From Porpolomopsis calyptriformis (lineage: Eukaryota > Basidiomycota > Agaricomycetes > Agaricales > Hygrophoraceae), in assembly GCA_951640195.1 (NCBI GenBank), contig OX621163.1, positions 3,782,001 to 3,846,000 on the forward strand: 64,000 nt of DNA, read 5' to 3'. The notes beneath the pieces are model-generated. The model did no database searches and was not told the DNA's origin. It worked only from the letters and a program-made list of their open reading frames with translations. A program made the position numbers and the translations under genes. Of the stretch, positions 55,336 through 64,000 are shown in pieces. Every line of letters begins with the position of its first letter. Within the stretch, counting starts at the first letter, position 1.

Positions 55336-55774
55336 AAGAAAATCTGCGTGCGCTTGCTCGCACGCCTATCATTCCAGACATCGCGTGCTGTAGTGCACAA
55401 TCGATCTTGTTGTGTACAAAATCTTAGATTTCCTGCCGATTTTGCACCATGCAAAATGTTTGTACAATATTTATAATATTTCATGTTTGAAAAGTTTCAA
55501 TATTCGCAGAAAATTGCACGCTGTAGAACTTTTTGTTTTCCAGAAATGTAAAATTATAATAAAATGCTACATTTTCCCATCTTTTTGCAAGAATGCGAAA
55601 CAAAACAATTTACAAAGAGCAAAATTTGAGTGACATTGAACATTTAAGACCGATTTTGCACAAAGCAGAATGAAAAAAATTGCAATAGACAAAATTTTTC
55701 ACAAAATTTTAACAGGCTACCGACTATTCTGCATAAGATTTTGCATGTGGGAAAATAGTCGGGTGCAAGGAGTG
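55336..55774 (-). repeat. Right terminal inverted repeat of the CACTA-like element
   Basis: Inverse of 25592-26030. It keeps CpG at positions where the left end has TG or CA, including both arms of the terminal hairpin (CCGAC..GTCGG here, CCAAC..GTTGG at the left). Confidence 0.88.
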
Positions 55775-55852
55775 AATGGACTCCCAAATGACAATGTGCC
55801 TTTGATCATTTAAAGCACTCCCTCACAAATGACCCTGTTCTCGAAGTACCAG
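55775..55852 (+). pseudogene. Element D pol, part 5 (RT/RNase H junction)
   Basis: After the AAT duplication, WTPK*QCAFDHLKHSL and NDPVLEVP, the standard W...C..AF..LK..L gypsy block. It ends at the CCAG duplication and continues DQDLPYYLETDASG at 56428. Confidence 0.88.
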
Positions 55853-56425
55853 TGATGCGATGTGGAGCCATCTGAGCTCTGGAATCTGCCCTGAGAGATG
55901 ATGGGAGGCACAATAGAAAGGAGCTGTTAAAGAAATCGTAAAAATAGAAGAAATAGAAGAAATCAGAAATTCAGAGCACTCTTTAGAGTGCTAGAGGTGA
56001 TCGAAGAGGCTCAAACATGAAGGACCAGATGTAGGATGATGGGATCTATCTTCCTTCTCTATGATACAAACATATCTACAAGTAAATATATCTGTGAAAA
56101 CAAAGATCCTTTTATATGCTATATAGTAAAGGGATGAGACTTCTGAATGAATCCACCAGTGAAAGGGTCAATGGAAACTATGAGGATCTACACAATGGAT
56201 GTCTGGCTATCAGATGCATCCTTTGATATGAGCTGCGATCACGAATCGAAGGATTCAAGAATTCGAAGAAAGTCAAAGAAATTTGGAGAATTTGGAGATA
56301 AATCGCTGGACAGGAAGCCAAATCGCATAGTCGGGGACATCATAGCAGTGTAGTAGTCATCTGGGGGATCACGTAGATATATGGAACATGTACTCCAGAG
56401 CTCAGGTGACTAAGGGGTTATATCA
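55853..56425 (-). repeat. Second solo LTR, diverged H-like subfamily
   Basis: 573 bp with ends TGATGC and ATATCA. The inverse strand begins TGATATAACCCCTTAGTC, similar to the start of LTRs A-C. Flanked by CCAG at 55849-55852 and 56426-56429. Its removal restores EVP-DQDLPYYLETDASG in D. Confidence 0.82.
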
Positions 56426-58207
56426 CCAGACCAAGACCTGCCGTATTACCTAGAGACTGACGCCTCTGGAGTTGCCTTAGGAGGTATACTATCTCAGCTA
56501 CATGGAAACAAATGGAAACCTGTAGGCTTTCACTCAAGATCATTAACCCCTGCTGAAAAGAAATATCCAACTCACAATGCCAAGCTTTTAGCCATAATGG
56601 ACTGTCTCAAGATGTGGCGACATCTCTTGGAAGGTTTAAGACATGACCTTCTAATCCATACTAACAGTCTTGCCCTCAAGTATTTCAGTATTGCTCATGT
56701 ATTGTTTGGACGATGTGCCCATTGGTCAGAGATTTTATCAAGATATGAATACAAAATCAAGTACATCCCAGGGAGAAAGAACAAAGCCAATGGACTATCC
56801 AGATATCCAGACTATTTTGATGAAGGTAAAGGTGAGGTGGAAAATGAGGTTTTAATCGCAGAAAACCACTGGATCAATTCAATCATCAAACTTTCAAAAC
56901 CAGACTTTTTCGCAAGACTACGCTTCAAGCTACCAATACTGAACAAGATCTCACAGAAAATCAAGGATGCCTCATTGTTTTGGGACCAAGCCGATGGGTT
57001 GGTTCATGATGTTGAAGGTCAAATTGTGGTGCTGAAGGAAGTATCTTTGCGCACAGACATAATACGACTGTCCCATGCCTACCCCCATGCTGGACACCCT
57101 GGCATTGAGAAGATGAAGGAGCTGGTACTCCGAAACTTTGTTTGGGATGGCATCTCTCAAGACGTTATCAACTATGTATGGTCCTGCCCCACTTGTCAAC
57201 AAAACAAGAACTACCCCTCAAAGCTGACAGGACTCCTACAACCAATACCTCCTGCTACTAAACCATGGACTGAGATAACTGTCAATCTCATCATTCAATT
57301 ACCTGACTTGCTTGGATATGATGCTGTAATAGTAGTCATCAATCAATTTATGAAACATGCCCATTTTATTCTGATGACTTCCAATCTTTCATCAGAAGGC
57401 GCTGCCTGACTCTTCCATGATCACATTTGGAAACACTACAGATGGCCAAAGAAGATCATTTATGATTGTGGAGTTCAATTCACATCGAAATTCACTGAAG
57501 CCCTTAATAAACTCTTAGGAACCATTTCTGGACTGTCTACTGCTTATCATCCTGAAACTGATGGTCAGACTGAATGAATGAATCAAGAACTTGAGGTCTA
57601 CCTACGATTCTATACCAATTTCATGCAAGACAACTGGTCCAAATGGCTGGCTTCCACCGAATTCACTTACAATAATCAACAACACTCTGCCACTTCACAA
57701 TCACCCTTCTATCTAGAATATGGCTGTCACCCTCATTTACTGATCACTATCAATTCCCCAAGTAACATTCCCACAGCAAATACCTTCCATGAACATCTCA
57801 TGCGTGCTCAGAAGAATGCTGGTGAATTACTATCACATGCTGCAGAATTGATGAAGAAATATGCCGATCGAAAATAGAAACTCTCTCCCTCCTTCAAGGT
57901 TGGAGACCTGGTTTGCTTAGATACCAAGAATATCAAGATGACTCAACCCACTAAGAAACTAGATAACCGAAGGACTGGACCATTCAAGATCCTGAAACAA
58001 GTATCAGATCTTGCGTATCTTATTGATATTCCTGGAACTTGGAAACTCCACCCAGTCTTTCACGTATCACTCCTGAGACCTAATGTTGAAGATAAGTCGC
58101 TCCACCCTGATGTCACTGATACATCTTGACCTCCCCCAGATTTAATCGAAAATGAAGAAGAATATGAGGTCGAATCTATTTTACAACATTCCGGTATGAG
58201 GGGCCGC
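56426..58207 (+). pseudogene. Element D pol, part 6 (RNase H, integrase, chromodomain start)
   Basis: One frame. RNase H YYLETDASGVALGGIL and GRCAHWSEILSRYEY; integrase SHAYPHAGHPGIEKMKELVL, C-PT-C-QQNK, ITVNLIIQLPD (the first catalytic Asp is now Asn), IIYDCGVQF, YHPETDGQTE followed by TGA for Arg; then WKLHPVFHVSLLRP and a chromodomain start EEYEVESILQHSGMRGR. TGA codons at about 57408, 57575 and 58127 sit at Arg positions. The chromodomain breaks off near 58207, probably at another insertion. Confidence 0.85.
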
Positions 58208-58585
58208 ATTGGACAAAAACATTTGCATGCCGAAGTGATAATTTATCTCCCAAAATATAAATTTACTTGACAAATGGACTCTTTTTTTCACAACCTTTGC
58301 CTAAACTTTCCCAAGATGAACTTAAATTTTTGTTAATTTTCCTGGCATTAGTACCTACTTTTCCAGCATTGCCAAGGAACTTCCCAGAGACGGTTGCAAA
58401 CTTCATGCAAAAGTTGTTCAAACTTTCCAGGAAGTATTGCAAACTTCCCAGAAAGTTGTCTAAATTTTCCAGGAAGCACCGCAAACTTCCCGGCAAGTGT
58501 TGCCAAACTTTCCGCTGGCGTGACGCATACTGTCACATTGTGATATGGTCACCATCAAGCTGGCAATGCTTATGTCGGTGAGCAA
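58208..58585 (+). repeat. Edge of a further insertion, with short tandem repeats
   Basis: No gene. From 58300 to 58520 a degenerate unit of the type CAAACTTYCCRGGAAG recurs seven or eight times. The left edge (near ATTGGACAAAAACATTTGC) interrupts the D chromodomain, but the matching end is outside the window, so no target duplication can be tested. Confidence 0.45.
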
Positions 58586-59500
58586 CCTCATAGACGTTTA
58601 CTACTCACAAGGATGATATGACAGGATGCTCTACGAATGGGCATTAGCCAACCATCTAGGTACCAACCACCCAGACACGCTTGCATTGATGAACAATCTC
58701 GCAGGTGTTTACAACTCACAAGGACGATACGACAAGGCTGAGACTCTTCAAGCGGGCAGTAGAGAGTGTCATCTGGGTGCTGATCACTCACTCACACTTA
58801 CATCAGTGAGCAGCCTCGCACTTGTTTACAAAGACAATACGACAAGGCTGAGACACTCTCAGCTGGCAATGAGGACCATCTGGGTGCTAATCACCCATTC
58901 ACACTTACATTGGTGGGTAACCTCACACTTGTTTACAAGCACAATAGAATGAGGCTGAAACGCTCCTCATGATGAGGACCATCTGAGTGTCAACCAGACA
59001 CACTTGCATGGGTGAACAACCTTGTGCGCTCGCCTAGAAGGACGATATAATGAGGCTAGGGCTCTCTTCAAGTGGGCGTTAGGACCATCTAGGCACTGAT
59101 CACCCATACACGCTTACGTCGGTCAGGCATTTACAACTCACGAGGACCCGCTTCATTATGTTAGTGAGTAACCTTGCACTTGTTTGCTAGGACAATATGA
59201 AGGAACCTTTGGGTGCTGATCACCCATTCACGCTTGCGTTGGTGAGCAACCTCGCAGGCGTTTACAACTCACAGGGACAACACGACGAGGCTGAGACACT
59301 CTCAGCTGGCAGAGAGGACCATCTGGGCACTAATCACCCATCCACGCTTGCGTTAGTGAACAACCTCGCACTCGCCTACAAGGACGACGAGGCTGAGACC
59401 CTTCAGGCAGGCGGTAGCTGGCAGAGAGGAACATCTGGGTGCAGACTGACTACCCATCCACACCTACATCAGTGCACACTGTTGCCAGATTTATGCTATA
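58586..59500 (+). pseudogene. TPR-like repeat array, plus orientation
   Basis: Tandem copies of a roughly 126-bp unit coding for the kinesin-light-chain-type TPR consensus: HPDTLALMNNLAGVYNSQGR, YDKAETL, then LGADHPFTLALVSNLAGVYN and so on. At least five units, shifted between frames by small deletions, so no long protein is made. In Agaricomycetes such units normally form the C-terminal part of NB-ARC-TPR proteins; no NB-ARC part is seen here. Confidence 0.7.
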
Positions 59501-59700
59501 GTTAAGGACTGGGGAATGGCGCAAACGGGTTTTCTTAGCTATTGTCTAACCTGTATGATAAAACCAATGCAAAAGAATGTCTGGCTTGTCTCTGTGGTTA
59601 CTTTGACCATGCATCTGTCACCCATATTTGTACACTCTTCTGTCCCATCCGCATCACTTTTTTATATTTACTATTTCCTGCTCCACTCATAACTTATAAA

Positions 59701-62700
59701 ATGCAAAGATATGACTGTTCACATTGTAGAGAAGGTGGAGAGCGCTGTGCCAAGTTTGTACCAGTGCCCAATCAGATGGTGCGTATGATCAGCTCACATG
59801 CAGTCTCGACCTGAACACTTGAACCATTGACTTGCAGGGCATACCTATTAGCCAACATCTCTGCCTATGTGCACATCCTGAAAATACCTATTCGACAAGT
59901 CCGACTGCACCTGATATACCATTACCACCAAAAGGGAGATGCTCCGAAACAAGGTGTCCATCCTTCCGCACTGTAAGACTGCAAGTTATTATTGCTTGTA
60001 AAACACTCAAACAACCATGTACTAGGATTCTCTTACTGTTTCCCCACGTACGCTTTGTGTCTGTGGCCAAACATGGCTGGCGCATTCCAGGTGAATAAAT
60101 CATCATTACTGTCTTACTCTCATAATGAACATTATGTCGACTGCTAGTGTGAATGCTCCCCGAAGTTCTGAACAACCAATAACACAAATACCAGCCCCAT
60201 TTCCAATGTGGGAACCACCGCAACCACCAGATACCAATACATCTACTAATAGGTGACGTGTTAATGCCATGACCCGACACCGGAGAGTTACTCCCACTAC
60301 GTCTTCAACTCGTGGTTCACATTGAACCAATGGGCGCATGAATCATAACACAGCATCAATGAATGACCTTTTAAAGAATTATAAGTTCGATATTGCCATC
60401 CTTGCCAATCTAGTAGGTGACAAGTTATTTATTGCATACTGGTATAATTAACTCATTGCCTTCATAGCTATCACCTGTGACTGGTGTTCAACCAGATCAA
60501 TACTTTTTAAGCCGAATTTATTCAGAACGCCTGCCCGAAATGATTAACCACCTACAATCCCATAACCTAATAATCTTTGCCAATGCTGATGCCCTTCCTT
60601 CCGATAATGCAACCAAATTTCTAAACGACACAATCAACCACCACCTTGCAACTCATTTTCTCGAAATGCCTGAGTCTCGCCAACCACCAATATTCCCCTC
60701 CATGGGACAAACATCCGAGCAAGCTGATTTCTATTGCCTCTCATGGAAATTTGTAACCTTTGGGAATCGCAAATCATACCCTAACTCTGGGGTATATTAC
60801 ACGATCTCAAATTCAATCATCCCTTATCATCTTATGACATGGCATGAACTGTTTTCTGGGGCAAAGAACACTGTTGGAAAGGACTTGCGCAAGCTTCCAA
60901 ATGTTCAAGACCGCCCATTACTTTTTATTGGTGTGTCATTTCTTGTAGTTCGCTTGCGATTTCTCTCACTCTCAACATAGCACCAAGCTTTGGTTTGCTA
61001 AAGGGACCCATTGCACCAGGTTCACGAGCACAGCATCCCTGCTTCCATGCTCGTGTGTTTGCCAATTTTCAAAGCACCTGTTTGCCAGAGGAACCTAGTG
61101 AAGGGCCAGGATGTTCCGATAATTGTCTGTGATCACTACTTATGCTGCCAGCAACTCCTTCATTAATACCCTCTAGTGATTCCGAAGCTACTTTTACTTA
61201 TGCTCACTGCAGGAACCAGCCATTATTTACTCCATCACCTCGTAATTCACTAACTCCACCACCTGTCCACGAGGCACTTTTTCTGACTTGTAATTCACCA
61301 CCGCCATATTCAACCACCCACATACCCTCTCTATCATCCGTTCCCAATCCTTCATGTGTTATGTCACTAGATTCTTGGCGACTTCAGGTGCAAGCTGACC
61401 TCGAAAAGTGCGATGAAGAAGGCCAATTTTTCTTAAAGGCTGAAAACGTGGATACTGCTGCACAGGCTCTTTTTGAGTTTGTTCTTGCCGTTTACTCTGG
61501 GAAAGCCAATCTCAGTCGTGAGCGCCGAACTGAATTGGGGGTCAAGATTCAACCCAGTTCGTCGATTGCTGGGATGTTTTTTGATCAAACGTCACCTTTA
61601 TTGTGTGAGTATCATCACAGTTTGGATTTGCCTGTATCTAACCATCTGGATATATAGTGGGGAAGGCACCAGTCAAGGTGTTGTCCGTGTTGTCTTAGAA
61701 GCAGCCATCAAGTATATGCTTGCTAATGAACGATACTGGCAGAGTGGACTAGACGAGGCATACTTCTCCTTGGCACCACATTGTGAGACATCACTACTAC
61801 GCCAAACACAAATTAAAACATATGCGACACTTATCATGATATCAATTTTTCATGGCCTAACTCCTGATCCAGTCTCACCATTTCTTCTTGCAAGCGTCCT
61901 GCAGAGCAATCAAATTCTTGAGGATCAAGACTTCATTGCTGCTGTTGCCCCTGAAACAGCAAAGTCAGTTTCAGACTGGCCAATAGATAATTCGCCAGTA
62001 CCTCAATCACAGAATAACTCAATGTTGTTAAGTAATCTTGGTATTGAGGTACGAGGCATCTTATACAAGGCATATTCTGAGACTATACAAATATACAGCA
62101 CTGTGATATTACTGACTACACACCAGTCCAGTTGCAGCGGCTGAGGTCTGAAGTCTTTTTTAGCACCCTGGTCGGACCAGCAGAGATGTCAGAGGTTAAA
62201 GCATTTGATGAAGGACTGCGTATCAAAATTGATGATTCAATCCCTGACATCTCATCTGTGTGTATTTCCTTACTGTGCAGTAAGCCCTGATAACTTACTT
62301 CCGATGCTATATAGGCATTTCGTGGCCCATTTGGTTTGTCATTGCTGAAAGAACTTTATTCCTGACGTATCATCAATCCTACCCAAGTTCTCGAGCTTAT
62401 CCATTTCAAGTCGATTCCACCCAACGACATCCTTCCCACTGAGTGGTCTGGTCAAGAAGTGGAACCAGGTGCACCCGCTGATGGTCTTCAGCTAGATGCA
62501 CTATCCCAACGATTCATGAAACACCTTGGCTACTACTTGAATGGGGCAGGCCATCCAGACTGCAAACAATTCAATGAATTCATCCCCTTCGCAAAGCAAG
62601 AAGAGGTGGAAATGGATATCGCTTTTCGTGCTCGCCAATTCAAGTCACATATGACGGGCACTATTTTCCTTGATTCACCACCTCAGAAGATGGAAGTGAG

Positions 62701-63075
62701 TGTCATCACGTCCATTACATCCTGTGCCCTGACTTCCAACACCGCAATACACAGATTCGATTTGTACGATCTCTCACCAGCGAGCATAAACAACCTGTTA
62801 CAGCAGCCGCAGATTGGAAGGTATGTCCTTGGTCACTTCAATATTTCGACCTGGATTCAAGTTGAATGCAACTACAGACACCTGCACAACCACTCTACTT
62901 CCATTCGTGTGGCCATTATGCTGAACTTGCTGTCACCCTCGGTCTCATTGATCTCCTTGAGGCCAAGGTCCCTGACAATCCCAACATCGTCACTGAATTC
63001 GACCTCTGGTTGCACCAAGCCATCTTTCCAATGTCTTCCATAGAGAATGGCTCTGAGACCTTCAATAAGGTGTGA
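59701..63075 (+). pseudogene. Degenerate multi-exon gene between inverted TPR arrays
   Basis: Begins MQRYDCSHCREGGERCAKFV, a CxxC-containing N-terminus. A GTGCGT..TTGCAG intron (59780-59838) leads to PISQHLCLCAHPE. Further exons give FDIAILANL, GVQPDQYFLSRIYSERLPEM, HFLEMPESRQPPIFPSMGQ, RPLLFI, a Pro/Ser-rich linker, LFEFVLAVYSGKANLSRERR, EGTSQGVVRVVLEAAIKYML, HGLTPDPVSPFLLASVLQS, FMKHLGYYLNGAGHPDCKQF and YFHSCGHYAELAV. The last blocks resemble the C-terminal HECT-like domain expanded in Agaricomycetes; this is tentative. Frameshifts, TAG/TGA codons and lost junctions show it is decayed. Confidence 0.4.
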
Positions 63076-63429
63076 ACATGCTCTTTTACTGTATACACAC
63101 TCGTTATCGCAACATTCACCCTGCAAAATCACTATTACCCCCATTCTTTGTTCCATTAACATTATTACATGTGTGCTTTGCCACGTCATTCCATCATTGT
63201 ATTTCTAGCTGCATTCTACATCCTCAACTGCTCCCTTTATCACACGCTACATCGCCATTCATTGTATCGTAGTTTAAACTATGCAACTGTACACTCCTTG
63301 AGACTTGTATGGGGGTCTGAATCCAGAGCGTAACCCTGGTTGATGTAATCGCTGACCACCATCACACATGAATGGTCAAAGTTCTCTTGGAAACCATGAC
63401 CAACGTCATGCTCTGTTGGTGCCTTGTTG
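63076..63429 (+). other. Spacer without recognisable features
   Basis: Between the last exon-like frame and the inverted TPR array. T/C-rich, with no convincing gene or repeat. Confidence 0.4.
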
Positions 63430-64000
63430 TAAGGTCATCATGAGTTGTAAACGCACGTGAGATTGTTCATCAACGTAAGCATGTCTGGATGATCAGCGCC
63501 CAGATGTTCCTCATCGCCAGCTAATCCCCACTTGAAGAGGGTCTCAGTCTCATCGTATCGTCCTCGTGAGTGGTAAACACCTGCGAGATTGTTTAACCGA
63601 TGTAAGCGTGAATGAGTGGTCCGCACCTAGATAGTCCTCTCTACCAGTTAATGTCTGCTCATAGAGCGTCCCCTTGTATCATCCCTTGTGAGTAGTAAAC
63701 ACTGGCGAGGTTGCTCACCGACATAAGTGTGGAAGGGTGGTCGGCATTCAGATGGTCCTCTCTGCCAGCTGACGTCTGCTTGAAGAGTGTTTCAACCTCG
63801 TCGTATTGTTCTTATGAGTTGTAAACAAGTGCGAGGTTACCCACCGATGTAAGTGTGAATGGGTGGTCAGTGCCCAGGTGGTCCTCGCAACCAGCTAGCA
63901 CTCGCTTGAAGAGTGTTTCAGCCTCGTCGTGTCGTCCTTGTGAGTTGTAAACAAGTGCGAGATTGTTAACCGACGTGAGTGTGTATGGGGGTAGTAAATG
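63430..64000 (-). pseudogene. TPR-like repeat array, minus orientation
   Basis: About four and a half copies of the same 126-bp unit as 58586-59500, inverted (TLTSVNNLALVYNSQGRHDE, LFKRVLAGCEDHLG and so on), interrupted by stops and shifts. It continues beyond the window. With the plus array it makes a large imperfect inverted repeat around 59701-63075. Confidence 0.65.

Larger units (their letters stand above)
25592..55774 (+). mobile_element. Giant CACTA-like DNA transposon with cargo genes
   Basis: 30,183 bp, of which 12,566 are the later Y/X insertion and its duplication. The ends are near-identical inverted repeats of about 430 bp that begin CACTCCTTGCACCC, and the target duplication is AAT (25589-25591 and 55775-55777). 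CACTN termini with a 3-bp duplication define the CACTA (En/Spm) group. Removing the element rejoins D in frame (DAIWE-WTPK). Inside are a tnp2-type transposase gene and seven other genes in both orientations, plus three arrays of a palindromic motif. Several genes carry CpG-type stops, so this copy is probably immobile. Confidence 0.9.

Noticed and set aside
58586..59500. Functional NB-ARC-TPR or kinesin light chain gene
   Set aside because: Units are frame-shifted, with no NB-ARC or start region, and the longest open stretch is about 100 codons.

Overview
The window looks like a repeat-rich chromosome segment from a basidiomycete fungus, most likely an Agaricomycete. The evidence is short GT..AG introns (about 45-70 bp), chromodomain Ty3/gypsy retrotransposons, a tnp2-type CACTA transposase of the mushroom kind, and kinesin-light-chain-like TPR repeats. 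I see no ordinary host gene cluster, rRNA or CRISPR array.

Up to about position 58,207 everything can be read as one old Ty3/gypsy pol gene (element D, + strand, about 2.6 kb present) that has been split by successive insertions. In order these are: H, a gypsy element (172-17460, 4-bp duplication ACGG/ATGG), which carries gypsy G (3317-10596, duplication CAATC); gypsy E on the minus strand (17913-24806, AGAAC); a solo LTR of the H family (24863-25471, CCGT); a 30.2-kb CACTA-like DNA transposon (25592-55774, AAT); and a second H-like solo LTR (55853-56425, CCAG). The CACTA element carries gypsy Y (41362-53922, minus, ATTTC), and Y carries gypsy X (45828-52277, plus, GGAAT). Removing each insert plus one copy of its duplication restores D, the transposase and the Y protease in frame.

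The CACTA-like element (about 17.6 kb without Y/X) has about 430-bp inverted termini starting CACTCC, a spliced transposase gene and seven other genes, including a zinc-cluster protein, a WD40 protein with a C-terminal membrane helix, and a coiled-coil protein. Three intergenic arrays together hold about thirty copies of a short palindromic motif.

The retrotransposons show several mechanisms. G, E and X/Y appear to self-prime reverse transcription: the predicted RNA 5' end is complementary to the sequence just after the LTR. X/Y and E have -1 frameshift signals between gag and pol. H and X/Y carry an intron-containing Cys-rich gene antisense to pol. Nearly all decay is C-to-T or G-to-A at CpG, so most stop codons are TGA where relatives have CGA (Arg).

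From about 58,208 to the window end lies a different unit: inverted arrays of TPR-like repeats flank a degenerate multi-exon gene. Its right end is outside the window.
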